Below, piece by piece: positions 33,739 to 43,179 of a stretch of 64,000 nt of DNA; within the stretch, counting starts at the first letter, position 1; each line of letters opens with the position of its first letter. The stretch spans positions 372,001 through 436,000 of the forward strand of contig JADIYI010000005.1 in NCBI GenBank assembly GCA_016705365.1. The letters are read 5' to 3'. A program made the position numbers and the translations under genes. This DNA comes from Gammaproteobacteria bacterium (GTDB taxonomy: Bacteria > Pseudomonadota > Gammaproteobacteria > Pseudomonadales > UBA5518). Under the pieces are notes generated by a model, which worked only from the letters and a program-made list of their open reading frames with translations, was not told where the DNA came from and did no database searches.

Positions 33739-35904
33739 GTGAAGAATCGGACCACGCTGCTTGGCGCGATACTCGTGTACACCCTTTGCGCCTGTGGCGC
33801 CGATTCCGGCACAGAGACTGCGGCCGCCACGGCCGAATCGTCAGCTGCTGCGAGCTCGGCCGCGGCGCCGCAACAGGTCGCCGATGTCGATGGCGCGCGG
33901 ATAGTTGCGTCCGACAGCGAGCCCTTCAACTGGATGAGCCATGGCCGAAGCTATGACGAGCAGCGCTTCAGTCCGCTCGCGCAGATCGACGAAAGCAATG
34001 TCGCGCAGCTCGGCATCGACTGGTCCTTCGATTTTCCGACCCGGCGCGGCATGGAAGCAACACCGATCGTGGTGGATGGACGCATGTACGTCACCAGCAC
34101 CTGGAGCAAGGTATACGCCTTCGACGCCGCGAGTGGCAGCATGTTGTGGCATTACGATCCCGAAGTGCCGGGAGCGTGGGCGGTACACCTGTGCTGCGAT
34201 GCGGTGAATCGCGGCGTTGCAGTGTGGCAGGGCAAGGTGTTCGTCGGAACGCTCGACGGTCGTCTGGAAGCGCTCGATGCCGAAAACGGAAAGCGGCTGT
34301 GGTCGGTGCAGACCACGCCGACTGACAAACCCTATTCGATAACCGGCGCACCGCGCGTGGTCAAGGGCATGGTGATCATCGGCAATGGCGGTGCGGAGCT
34401 CGGGGTGCGAGGTTTTGTCAGCGCCTACGACGCCGCCACCGGCGCCCTGAAATGGCGTTTCTACACGGTCCCCGGTGATCCCGCACAACCATTCGAATCC
34501 GCGGCAATGGCAAAGGCCGCGGAAACCTGGAAAGGCGGCGAGTGGTGGAAATTCGGCGGCGGCGGCACGGTGTGGGATTCGATGGCCTATGATCCCGAGT
34601 TGAACCTGCTGTATATCGGTGTCGGCAACGGCTCGCCGTGGAACCAGCAGATACGCAGCCCCGGCGGTGGCGACAACCTGTACCTGTCATCGATCGTGGC
34701 GCTGAACCCGGATACCGGCGAGTACGTGTGGCATTACCAGACCACTCCCGGAGAGACCTGGGACTACACCGCCACGCAGCACCTGATCCTCGCCGATATC
34801 GAAATCGCCGGCGTGCCACGCAAGGTCATCATGCAGGCACCGAAGAACGGATTCTTCTATGTGCTCGACCGCAGCACCGGGGAATTCATTTCCGCCGAAG
34901 CCTATGCGCAGCAGAGCTGGACCACCGGCATCGACAAGACCACCGGGCGCCCGATACCGGTGGAGGAGGCGCGCTATCGCGGCAAGGAAGCGATCGTGTT
35001 CCCCTCGCCGCATGGTGCGCACAACTGGCACCCGATGAGTTACAGCCCGAAGACCGGGCTGGTTTACCTGCCGGTGCAGGAGATTCCGTTCGTGTACAAG
35101 CACGATGACAAATTCAAATTCACGCCCGGGCTGTGGAATATCGGCGTGATCGCGGAAGCGGCGGGAATGCCCGAAAACGCCGCGGCGGCCGCCGCCATAC
35201 TGAAGATGGTTGAGGGTCGCCTGGTGGCCTGGGATCCGGTGGCGCAGAAGGAAGTCTGGCGGGTCGAGCAAGGTGTGCCGTTCAACGGTGGCGTGCTCAG
35301 CACCGCGGGCAACCTGGTGTTCCAGGGCAGTGCGCGTGGCGAATTTGCGGCTTATCGTGCGACCGACGGCGTGCAACTCTGGAGCAAGCCGGTGCAGACC
35401 GGCGTGGTGGCTCCGCCGATCAGTTATGCGGTGAATGGCAAACAGTATGTGGCGGTGGTGGTTGGCTGGGGTGGCGCATTGCCGCTTGCCGGCGGTGAAG
35501 TCGCGGCGCTGGCGGGTGTGGTCAATCGCAGCCGCCTGATCGTGTTCAGTCTGGACGGGAAGCAGCAGCTGGCGGAGCCGGTCGCCGAGGTGCGTGAACT
35601 CGCGCCGCCACCGCTGGAAGCCAGCGCCGAACAGGTGGCCGTCGGAAAAACGCTGTTTGCGGCCCGCTGCATGCCGTGTCATGGCGATGGCGCGGTCGGT
35701 GGTGGCGTGGTGCCCGACCTTCGTTACATGAGCGCGCAGACGCACGCCGAATTCGATGCAATCGTGCTCGGTGGGCTGCGCCACGAGAAAGGCATGGTCG
35801 GTTTCGCGAATGTGTCGGGCGGCGAGGTACTCGGCAAGGATGAGGTGGATGCGATACACGCCTACGTGACCAAGCGCGCCCACGACGCAATGGCCAGGCA
35901 ATAG
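33739..35904 (+). CDS. PQQ-dependent quinohemoprotein dehydrogenase, lipoprotein
   Basis: A 721-residue PQQ enzyme. GTG 33739 is the start behind GAGG. The N-terminus is a lipoprotein signal (LVYTLCAC, lipid Cys probably residue 19), followed by an Ala/Ser-rich linker and an eight-bladed propeller. The vicinal disulfide pair (HLCCDAVNRG near 155), the repeated tryptophan-docking blades and the catalytic-base region TTPGETWDYTA near 335 are present. A C-terminal cytochrome c domain has CMPCHGDG (heme at about residue 644). It would oxidise an alcohol in the periplasm and pass electrons to a cytochrome or oxidase. No pqq biosynthesis genes are in the window. Confidence 0.88.
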   Translation: MKNRTTLLGAILVYTLCACGADSGTETAAATAESSAAASSAAAPQQVADVDGARIVASDSEPFNWMSHGRSYDEQRFSPLAQIDESNVAQLGIDWSFDFPTRRGMEATPIVVDGRMYVTSTWSKVYAFDAASGSMLWHYDPEVPGAWAVHLCCDAVNRGVAVWQGKVFVGTLDGRLEALDAENGKRLWSVQTTPTDKPYSITGAPRVVKGMVIIGNGGAELGVRGFVSAYDAATGALKWRFYTVPGDPAQPFESAAMAKAAETWKGGEWWKFGGGGTVWDSMAYDPELNLLYIGVGNGSPWNQQIRSPGGGDNLYLSSIVALNPDTGEYVWHYQTTPGETWDYTATQHLILADIEIAGVPRKVIMQAPKNGFFYVLDRSTGEFISAEAYAQQSWTTGIDKTTGRPIPVEEARYRGKEAIVFPSPHGAHNWHPMSYSPKTGLVYLPVQEIPFVYKHDDKFKFTPGLWNIGVIAEAAGMPENAAAAAAILKMVEGRLVAWDPVAQKEVWRVEQGVPFNGGVLSTAGNLVFQGSARGEFAAYRATDGVQLWSKPVQTGVVAPPISYAVNGKQYVAVVVGWGGALPLAGGEVAALAGVVNRSRLIVFSLDGKQQLAEPVAEVRELAPPPLEASAEQVAVGKTLFAARCMPCHGDGAVGGGVVPDLRYMSAQTHAEFDAIVLGGLRHEKGMVGFANVSGGEVLGKDEVDAIHAYVTKRAHDAMARQ

Positions 35905-35943
35905 GCGCTGTCGGCAACAACTCTGACGGCGTTGGGGGGGAAC

Positions 35944-36147
35944 ATGGGCAGGAACTTGAAGCCTGGTGGATCGCCCGCTTCGGTTAGGGGTTCGATCGGC
36001 TCACAGAATCCGAAGCCCGATACCTATTACGATCCCCAGATGCTGACACCATCAGAGCTCGAATCATTGAAACAGGCAACGCAAGCGGCCTTCGATGAGG
36101 CAAACGCGCTGCTGACTGAAGGCGGGTACGGCAAGCGGCTCAAGTAA
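35944..36147 (+). CDS. Small hypothetical protein, 67 residues
   Basis: ATG 35944 follows a run of eight G residues that can serve as the ribosome site. The protein is a Gly/Ser/Pro-rich N-terminus (PGGSPASVRGSIGSQNPKPDTYYDPQ) and a helical C-terminus (TPSELESLKQATQAAFDEANALLTE). No signal peptide. I do not recognise it. It follows the PQQ dehydrogenase by 39 bp and may be co-transcribed. Confidence 0.5.
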   Translation: MGRNLKPGGSPASVRGSIGSQNPKPDTYYDPQMLTPSELESLKQATQAAFDEANALLTEGGYGKRLK

Positions 36148-36772
36148 TCTGCAGCCTATACTGCGATCTGTCCGCTCGCGACACGGTGAAATTCTGGGGG
36201 CCGTAGCCTGGTCCTTCGGGGCTTGCGCGCATTGTGGGGTTTCTCCCAGGCCCCACCGGGCGGGCACTGATGCTTGACTGGTCCTTAGTGACGCCCATGT
36301 CGGAAAGGGCTTTTGGTGGGTTTGATGGTAAAGCCCCGCGACCGTCTAACTGTGTTCGACCACCGTAATCAGACCCCTTCGCCTACTCCATCTCCGCCAG
36401 CAGCGCGCGACACCTCGGTCGCAGTGTTCGACCGGTGGTACTGCTCGCCACGTTCACCGTCTTACGGTTTCGCCGCGGCTGAATCCGGCGCGCGACAGCT
36501 TGGCAGCCATCTCAGCGAGGCGTTGTTCCTCTGTGGCGCTCAGGTGTCCGTCGGCGTATCCCCAGCCCCGGAAGCGCAGCCGCCGCCGCTACGACAGGGT
36601 ATCCATGGTGGACGTTGCTCCGGCGTTGTGTCTGACAGGAGTGCAATTGTTTCCGCGACCCACGACACGCGGGACGGCATTGCCTCGCGTCACGCCGAGA
36701 TCGGCGCGATCGTCGAGGCGCAAGCCGGTATCAACACATCGCACCGGGTCATGGCCGCCAGCTGAAACTCGC
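36148..36772. other. Long intergenic region, no clear gene
   Basis: About 625 bp between the small hypothetical and the acyl-CoA ligase. The minus strand carries a 44-codon open piece (about 36466-36600: GWGYADGHLSATEEQRLAEMAAKL) bounded by stops that could be a relic of a gene end, but I cannot name it. No IS, integrase or RNA structure is clear. Confidence 0.45.
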
Positions 36773-38437
36773 TCAGGCTCGGGCGCGCAATGCCTTCTTG
36801 TCGATCTTGCCGACCGCCGTCAGCGGAATCGCATCGAGCAGCACGATTTGCTTCGGCACCTTGAAGGTTGCCATGTTGGCACGGCAGAAATCGAAGATCT
36901 CCCGGCGTACCACTTCCGGGTCGCGCAGTTTTGCGGCGGCGGTGAGCTCGACATGGAGATTCACGATATCGTTGCCGGGCCGCCTGGTGTCCGGAGTGCC
37001 GATTAGCGCTGATTGGGCGATGCAATCCAGTGATTTGAGCTTGTCCTCGACTTCCACCGAAAACACCTTGTAGCCGCCCACGATCAGCATGTCCTTGGCC
37101 CGGTCGCAAACCGTGATGTAGCCCTCCTCGTCCATGAAGCCCACATCGCCGGTGAACATCCACGTCTTGCCGTCGAGTTCGCGCAGCGCACGCGCGGATT
37201 CCTGTGGCAGGTTCAGGTATCCGAGCATCACCTGCGGCCCGCTGGTGATGATCTCGCCGGCCTCGCCGAAAGCGAGCTCGCGGGTGCCGGTTTCGAGATC
37301 CACGATGCGGGTGTCGGCGCCGGCGACCGGAATGCCGACAGTGGCCGGTTTGCTGCGCATCGGTGGGTTGCAGACATGCACCGGGCCGGATTCGGTCATG
37401 CCGAATACATCCGACAGCCTGTTGGGGCCGATGATCGCCTCGATGCGCTTGCGGTCCTCGCCGGGTAGCGGGGCGGCTCCGCTCAGCGCGATCCGCAATC
37501 CTGAAAAATCGATCTCGCTGAAAGCCGGTGCAGCGACCAGCATCTGGTAGAGAGTGGGCACTGCCGCCATCCGTGTCGGCGCGAAGTGTTTCATCTGTGC
37601 GCACATGAATGCAACATCGCGCGGATCGGGTATCAGCAGCGTCAGGCAGCCGTAGCGGATGGCGGCGATATGGATTGACAGTCCCGCCATGTGGAACATC
37701 GGAAACGCCGACACCACCACTTCGTGTCTTCCGTCCCACGGCGCATAGGCCTCGCACTGCGCGGGGTTGTGCATCAGGTTGCGCACCGAGAGCATCGCGC
37801 CTTTCGGGCGCCCGGTGGTGCCGCCGGTGTACTGGATCATGAAGATGTCGTTCCACGCCACCGGTGTCTGCGCGCATTCGGGGAGTGCGTCGGCGAGCAG
37901 ATCGGGATAACGCCACGTGCGGACGCCGGCGATGGCGGGCGCATCGCCACAGGGTTTGCCCAGGTGATCGGCGGCCCCGGTGACGATAATCGTGTGCAGG
38001 CAGGGCGGCAGCGGATCGATTCGTGCGAGCACGGCGCTCGCCAGCGAATCCAGCGTCAACAGCACCTTGATATTGGCATCCTGAACCTGGTACGCGATTT
38101 CGCCGGGTGCCATCAATGGCGACACGCCGGAGCCGATCGCCCCGAGACGCGACAGCGCGACCACCGCCACCAGGTATTGGGGAATATTCGGCAGATGGAT
38201 GCCGACTGCATCGCCCTTGCCGATGCCCGCGCCTTTCAACGCGTTGGCAAAACGGCTCGCCAGTTCGTCGAGCGCGCGATAGGTGATCGCCAGATCGTGG
38301 AACTGCAGCGCCGTGGTCTCGGGCTGGCGGGCAGCGTGCAGGGAAATATGTTCCGCCAGTGGGCGGTCATCGAAGGGCGGTGGTGGTTCGAGTCCGAGCG
38401 ATTCATGCAGTGCAAGCCAGGGGGCGGGACGAAACAT
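36773..38437 (-). CDS. AMP-dependent acyl-CoA synthetase (long-chain ligase type)
   Basis: A 554-residue adenylate-forming ligase. The start ATG 38437 (MFRPAPWLAL) matches family length; an upstream extension is not supported. It has the phosphate loop YTGGTTGRPKGAML near residue 195, the A5 motif VFGMTESGPV near 340, GDVGFMDEEGYITVCDR near 440, and the invariant catalytic lysine region near the C-terminus (AVGKIDKKALR). It activates a fatty or aromatic acid to its CoA thioester. Neighbours are redox proteins, so the true substrate cannot be inferred. Confidence 0.9.
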   Translation of the reverse strand: MFRPAPWLALHESLGLEPPPPFDDRPLAEHISLHAARQPETTALQFHDLAITYRALDELASRFANALKGAGIGKGDAVGIHLPNIPQYLVAVVALSRLGAIGSGVSPLMAPGEIAYQVQDANIKVLLTLDSLASAVLARIDPLPPCLHTIIVTGAADHLGKPCGDAPAIAGVRTWRYPDLLADALPECAQTPVAWNDIFMIQYTGGTTGRPKGAMLSVRNLMHNPAQCEAYAPWDGRHEVVVSAFPMFHMAGLSIHIAAIRYGCLTLLIPDPRDVAFMCAQMKHFAPTRMAAVPTLYQMLVAAPAFSEIDFSGLRIALSGAAPLPGEDRKRIEAIIGPNRLSDVFGMTESGPVHVCNPPMRSKPATVGIPVAGADTRIVDLETGTRELAFGEAGEIITSGPQVMLGYLNLPQESARALRELDGKTWMFTGDVGFMDEEGYITVCDRAKDMLIVGGYKVFSVEVEDKLKSLDCIAQSALIGTPDTRRPGNDIVNLHVELTAAAKLRDPEVVRREIFDFCRANMATFKVPKQIVLLDAIPLTAVGKIDKKALRARA

Positions 38438-38666
38438 GGTCTGAAGTACCTGCAGGTCGATCGAATCATGTGCCCTCAAGGCTAACGGTGTGGCCGGATA
38501 GCCGCAAGCAGGGCCGTTGGCAGTGGGTGATTCTGTTGCCTGTGGCAGCGCGGAGCGATGAATCACGTTGCGCATTGCCGGCGCCCGATCCGGGGGTATT
38601 GCATCACGCCACGATCACGTAACCTGTGCATCGGGCAGGCCGGGATGCACCAGCCGATGCAGGTGG

Positions 38667-40886
38667 ATGAAGCGTGAAATGACAGCGAAACGGTTGCGCC
38701 ATGGCGCGTGGATACTGCTCTGCCTGATCGCGACGGCAGCGGCAGCCGTCGAACCGGCAGGCTATGCCGGCTCGGCCGTCTGCGGCGAATGCCACGCCAC
38801 GCAGTTCGAGGCCTGGTCCGGTTCGCATCATGCGCTCGCGATGGCTGAGGCGGACCGCAAGAATGTGCTCGGCGATTTCAACGATGCGCGTATCGATTAC
38901 GCCGGGGTACAGACCCGATTCTTCGAACGCGGCGGGCGCTTCCACGTGCTGACCGACGGGCCCGACGGCAAGCTCACCGAGTATCCGCTGGTGTATACCT
39001 TTGGCGTCACGCCGTTGCAGCAGTATCTGATCGCATTTCCCGGTGGCCGTTACCAGGCGCTCGGTATTGCCTGGGATTCGCGCGCCAAAGCGGACGGGGG
39101 GCAACGCTGGTTTCATCTCTATCCGGAGGAACGGATCACCGCTACCGATCCGCTGCACTGGACCGGCCCCTACCAGCGCTGGAACAGCCGCTGCGCGGAG
39201 TGTCATTCCACGGGCCTCGACAAGGGCTATGACCGGCAGGCGCAGAGCTGGAACACGCGCTGGGCGGAAATCAGCGTGGGGTGCGAGTCCTGTCATGGCC
39301 CCGGCAAGGCGCATGTCGACAGCGCGCGCGCGGGTGGCCGCAGCGCTCTTCCGGTCGACCCGGGGCGCGCGGGCCGCTGGACCTTTGCCGCCGGCGCAAG
39401 GATTGCGTCACGTGTCGATGCATCCGCGCAGGGTCCGCAGCTCGCGGTGTGCGCACCGTGCCATTCGCGACGCCAGAACATTGCCGCCTACCGTCCGGGC
39501 ACGGCCTATCTCGATGCGCACGTGCCGGCGCTGCTGGATACCTCGCTCTATTTCGCCGATGGCCAGATCCGCGACGAGGTGTTCGAGTACGGATCCTTCC
39601 TGCAGAGTCGCATGGCGCAACGCGGCGTGAGCTGCACCGATTGCCACGAGGCGCACAGCGTCAGGCTGCGTGCCGAGGGCAACGCGGTATGCCATCGATG
39701 CCACGAGCCGGACGTATTCGACAGCGTGGCGCATCATCACCACGAACCGGGCAGCACGGGTGCGCAGTGCGCCAATTGTCATATGCCCTCGCGTACCTAC
39801 ATGGTGGTGGATCCGCGGCGCGACCACGGATTCCGGGTGCCCGATCCGTGGTTGAGCGAAGCGGCGGACAGCCCCGATGTCTGCACCGGCTGCCATCGGG
39901 AGCGGGATCACGCATGGGCACAAAAGACCTTCGCGGCCTGGGGCTTGCAGGCGCATCCCGATACCCCGCAACGCCTGCTGGCGCGCTCGCGCAATCCGAC
40001 CGTCGAGGGCGTGCGTGCCGGGCGCCAGCTGGCCGGCGATCCGGGCGCGCCGCCGATGCAGCGGGCCACGGCATTGGCCGAACTGCGGGTCATGGCGGAA
40101 TCCGATCTGCAACTTCTGGCCGCTGCGCTGCGCGAACCCGAGCCGCTGTTGCGTCTCGGTGCCGCGCAGGCGCTCGCCGGTTTGCCGCCCGAGTATGCGC
40201 ATGCGATGGCGTGGCCGCTGCTCGATGACGCCACCAGGGCCGTGCGCCTCGAAGCCACGCGCGTGCTGGCGCCGTTGCCGGATGCCCAGCTCTCGGCGGC
40301 GCAGCGCGCGCGCCGCGAACAGGCGTTGAAGGAATACATAGAGGCCCAACACGCGGCGGCGGACCTTGCCGGTGGACCGATGAACGTGGCCGCGCTGGAA
40401 CTCGCGCGCGGGCGCCTCGACGAGGCCGAGAAATCCTATCGCGAGGCGTTGGTGCTGGAGCCCGCGCTGGTGCCGGCGTGGCTCAATCTGGCGGATCTCT
40501 ACCGGGCGCGCGGAAACGAGGCGCAGGCCGGCGAGGCGATCGCCCGTGCGCTGGCAGTCGCGCCGGAAGCAGCCTCGGTACACCATGCGCTTGGCCTGCA
40601 CCTGGTACGTGCCGGGCAGCAGGCGAGGGCGCTGGAGGAACTGGCGCGGGCGCAATCACTGGCGCCCGATGATGCCCGCTATGGTTATGTGCTGGCGGTC
40701 GCGCTGCACTCCGCGGGGCGTGGCAGCGAGGCGATCGATGTCGCACGCGAAGCGAGCCGGCGCAATCCCGTCGATGCGTCGCTGCTGCAGTTGCTGGCCT
40801 CGCTGTACCGCGACCAGGGAAAATTGCCGGAGGCTGGCGCCGCAATGCGCCAGCTCGGCGAACTGAACGCCGCGCTCGCGAAGTAG
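38667..40886 (+). CDS. Octaheme c-type cytochrome with TPR repeats
   Basis: A 739-residue exported protein. The signal peptide is GAWILLCLIATAAAA. Eight CXXCH motifs are visible: CGECH (C39), CAECH, CESCH, CAPCH, CTDCH, CHRCH, CANCH and CTGCH, all within the first 440 residues. A helical HEAT-like stretch and at least three TPR-type helix pairs follow (AALELARGRLDEAEKSYREAL, AWLNLADLYRARGNEAQAGEAIARAL and SLLQLLASLYRDQGKLPEAG). Family members are uncharacterised electron carriers or reductases. The start could also be ATG 38679. The PQQ dehydrogenase at 33.7 kb is one possible partner. Confidence 0.87.
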   Translation: MKREMTAKRLRHGAWILLCLIATAAAAVEPAGYAGSAVCGECHATQFEAWSGSHHALAMAEADRKNVLGDFNDARIDYAGVQTRFFERGGRFHVLTDGPDGKLTEYPLVYTFGVTPLQQYLIAFPGGRYQALGIAWDSRAKADGGQRWFHLYPEERITATDPLHWTGPYQRWNSRCAECHSTGLDKGYDRQAQSWNTRWAEISVGCESCHGPGKAHVDSARAGGRSALPVDPGRAGRWTFAAGARIASRVDASAQGPQLAVCAPCHSRRQNIAAYRPGTAYLDAHVPALLDTSLYFADGQIRDEVFEYGSFLQSRMAQRGVSCTDCHEAHSVRLRAEGNAVCHRCHEPDVFDSVAHHHHEPGSTGAQCANCHMPSRTYMVVDPRRDHGFRVPDPWLSEAADSPDVCTGCHRERDHAWAQKTFAAWGLQAHPDTPQRLLARSRNPTVEGVRAGRQLAGDPGAPPMQRATALAELRVMAESDLQLLAAALREPEPLLRLGAAQALAGLPPEYAHAMAWPLLDDATRAVRLEATRVLAPLPDAQLSAAQRARREQALKEYIEAQHAAADLAGGPMNVAALELARGRLDEAEKSYREALVLEPALVPAWLNLADLYRARGNEAQAGEAIARALAVAPEAASVHHALGLHLVRAGQQARALEELARAQSLAPDDARYGYVLAVALHSAGRGSEAIDVAREASRRNPVDASLLQLLASLYRDQGKLPEAGAAMRQLGELNAALAK

Positions 40887-40912
40887 CGATGGCGCGTCGG
40901 CAGTGTTTTTTT
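40869..40912 (+). terminator. Probable rho-independent terminator of the octaheme gene
   Basis: GCCGCGC (40869-40875) can pair with GCGCGTCGGC (40892-40901) with one bulge, overlapping the stop codon, and a run of seven T (40906-40912) follows. This fits a rho-independent terminator for the plus strand. Confidence 0.4.
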
Positions 40913-41050
40913 GTTTGCGGCTTGCAATTTCCCGCGCTCGCGTCAATGATTGATGTGGACGTGTCACACAGGAGCAACAACACCCAGCCAGGCTATCCAG
41001 ACATCAGTGCAATACCAGATCTTCTCCCATATCGATGAGGTTCCCAACCT

Positions 41051-41857
41051 ATGCCGAAGAGATCCCAAGCACGACGCAAGGCCTACCAGCGACAAAACCA
41101 CGAAGACAGGAGTTTCAGAGACAAGAAAACCCGAACCGGGCGACGACAGGACACGAACAGTGCAGTGGTTGTCGATCTGAACGCCCGAACCCACAACCTC
41201 TACACCGCCTACGCCGCCCCCCGAGTCCCGGTTCCGCTCGAAGCCCGCACACCCTCCCAGAAACGCTATATCTCCGCCATCCGCGAACACAACCTGACTT
41301 TCGGTATCGGCCCCGCCGGCACCGGCAAGAGCTATTGTGCCGGCGCGCTCGCGGCGCAAGCGCTCGAGGGAGGTCATGTGGACCGCATCATCCTGACGCG
41401 TCCCGCGGTGGAGGCCGGCGAGCAACTCGGTTTCCTGCCGGGTGACATCAACGAGAAGTTTTCACCCTACATCGATGCATTTCGCGACATTCTCAACGAG
41501 CGGCTTGGCGCCGGTACCGTCGATTATTGCCTGCGGCACGGGCGCATCGTGGCCTCACCGCTGGCCTATATGCGTGGCAAGACTTTCGATTCACGGACTT
41601 TCGTGGTGCTCGACGAGGCGCAGAACACCACGCCTGCGCAGATGAAGATGTTCCTCACGCGTATCGGCGAGGACAGCAAGGTGGTGGTCAACGGAGACAT
41701 TCGCCAGAGCGATATCCGCGGCGCCAACGGGCTTGCCGACGCGGTCATGCGCCTCGGTGGCCTGTCCGGCGTGTATGTGCACCGTTTCGAGCGTGCGGAC
41801 ATCGTGCGCAGCGGACTGGTGCGTGAAATCATCGATCGCTACGAGCCCGAAGACTAG
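41051..41857 (+). CDS. PhoH family ATPase
   Basis: A 268-residue PhoH-like protein. It has a basic N-terminus (MPKRSQARRKAYQRQ) of about 60 residues, then the ATPase core: Walker A GPAGTGKSYC near residue 88, Walker B FVVLDEAQNTTPAQMKMFL near 180, and VVNGDIRQSDI near 210. PhoH proteins are putative RNA-linked ATPases with no settled function. It stands alone between the cytochrome and a convergent MFS transporter. Confidence 0.9.
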   Translation: MPKRSQARRKAYQRQNHEDRSFRDKKTRTGRRQDTNSAVVVDLNARTHNLYTAYAAPRVPVPLEARTPSQKRYISAIREHNLTFGIGPAGTGKSYCAGALAAQALEGGHVDRIILTRPAVEAGEQLGFLPGDINEKFSPYIDAFRDILNERLGAGTVDYCLRHGRIVASPLAYMRGKTFDSRTFVVLDEAQNTTPAQMKMFLTRIGEDSKVVVNGDIRQSDIRGANGLADAVMRLGGLSGVYVHRFERADIVRSGLVREIIDRYEPED

Positions 41858-41884
41858 ACTCCGCCTTCGTGCTCCGAGGATGGA

Positions 41885-41912
41885 ACGCAGCGTGCCCGGG
41901 CGCACGCTGCGT
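41885..41912. terminator. Strong 11-bp perfect hairpin between converging genes
   Basis: ACGCAGCGTGC (41885-41895) and GCACGCTGCGT (41902-41912) pair without mismatch around a 6-base loop. It lies in the 116-bp gap between the PhoH gene and the convergent MFS gene. There is no T-run, so efficiency as a classical terminator is doubtful, but position and stability suggest a bidirectional stop. Confidence 0.5.
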
Positions 41913-41973
41913 CTCCCGGAAAAATCACCTCGGATCCGCCACCCTCGCTGCGCGCGATCATGAATAATCCCGG

Positions 41974-43179
41974 CTAATCGGTGTGCAGGTGCTGGTGCAC
42001 GCGGAACACCAGTACGCTGGTCGGAATCATGATCAGCGTGGTCAGCACATACGGGTAATGAGGATCGAGCTGGTACAACGCCGTGCCGGCGATCGGACCG
42101 AGGATGAATCCCAGCGCCGGGATCGCAGTGACGATGCCCGCGGCGGCACCCTGCTCGCGCGCGCTTACGGCCAGTGAAGTGGCGGCGCTGAAGCCCGGAC
42201 CGCACAGACCCATACCAAGGCCCATCATCGCCATGGCGATAAAGAACGCGGGCAGCGTCGCGCTCCAGATCAATCCGGCGAATGCGCACAACAACAGCGG
42301 CAAGCCGATGCGCAGCAAAATCATCGGTGCGAACTTGAGCTGCTGAACCAGGGCCACTTGTGCAAACAACGAGGCTGTTGCGGATACCATCATGGTGTAG
42401 CCATAAGTCTGTGCGGTGGCACGGGTGTCGAGCACCAGCGTGTCCTGGATGCGGAAGGCGAGCGTCTGCTGCACGATCGAAAAACCCGTGAACACGGCGA
42501 GACTCAGCGCAAGATAGGGCAGTATGCGGCGATCACGCATATGCAGCTTGCCGCTGTGGTGCGCCATCGGCGGGAGTGCGGCCCGGTCATTGAGCAGTCG
42601 TTGGACCAGCAATGCCGCGGCGGCAGTCGCGAGTGCGGCGAACACCAGTGGCAGCAGCAGGCTCAGAGCCGCCAAGGTGCCGGCAACAGCCGGGCCGAGT
42701 ATCGAGCCGACATTGCTCGAGGCACTGAGCCGCCCCATGCCGGCGGCGCGTGTTTCAGGCGTGGTGATATCGGCGATGTACGCCGCGGTTCCGGGGGCGG
42801 TACCTGACATCATGGTCGACTGGATCATGCGGGTGCCGACGATCAGGCCATAGAGCAGCGTGCCACCCAGTACGCCGGCCATGCCGAGACCAAACAGGAC
42901 GGCGAAAACCAGGGTGCCGATCGTGTACCCCCACAAGCCGATCAAGATCACTTGTTTGCGACCCGAGCGATCGCTCAGCCGGCCCCACATCCGGCTGCTG
43001 ATGAAGAATACCAGCGAGGACAGCGAGATGATCGCGCCGATGGCAACCTCCTGAAGACCGATCTCGCGCCCCAGCGAGGGCAGGATCGCCATCACGATGC
43101 TTTGCCCCATGCCGTGCGCGAATACGCCGGCATAGGGGACCATATCGCGCAACCGGTTGCTGGCTCGTGCCCGTCTCAT
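41974..43179 (-). CDS. MFS transporter
   Basis: A 401-residue major facilitator protein with twelve predicted helices. The loop 2-3 signature MWGRLSDRSGRKQVILIGLWG is clear near residue 65. It resembles multidrug or metabolite exporters (DHA1-type), but I cannot name the substrate. The start ATG 43179 overlaps the stop of the upstream FAD oxidoreductase (ATGA), so it may move the substrate or product of that enzyme. Confidence 0.88.
   Translation of the reverse strand: MRRARASNRLRDMVPYAGVFAHGMGQSIVMAILPSLGREIGLQEVAIGAIISLSSLVFFISSRMWGRLSDRSGRKQVILIGLWGYTIGTLVFAVLFGLGMAGVLGGTLLYGLIVGTRMIQSTMMSGTAPGTAAYIADITTPETRAAGMGRLSASSNVGSILGPAVAGTLAALSLLLPLVFAALATAAAALLVQRLLNDRAALPPMAHHSGKLHMRDRRILPYLALSLAVFTGFSIVQQTLAFRIQDTLVLDTRATAQTYGYTMMVSATASLFAQVALVQQLKFAPMILLRIGLPLLLCAFAGLIWSATLPAFFIAMAMMGLGMGLCGPGFSAATSLAVSAREQGAAAGIVTAIPALGFILGPIAGTALYQLDPHYPYVLTTLIMIPTSVLVFRVHQHLHTD

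Noticed and set aside
36313..36765. 150-codon plus-strand frame in the 36 kb gap
   Set aside because: Codon pattern is not protein-like; the start has no ribosome site and nothing in it is recognisable.
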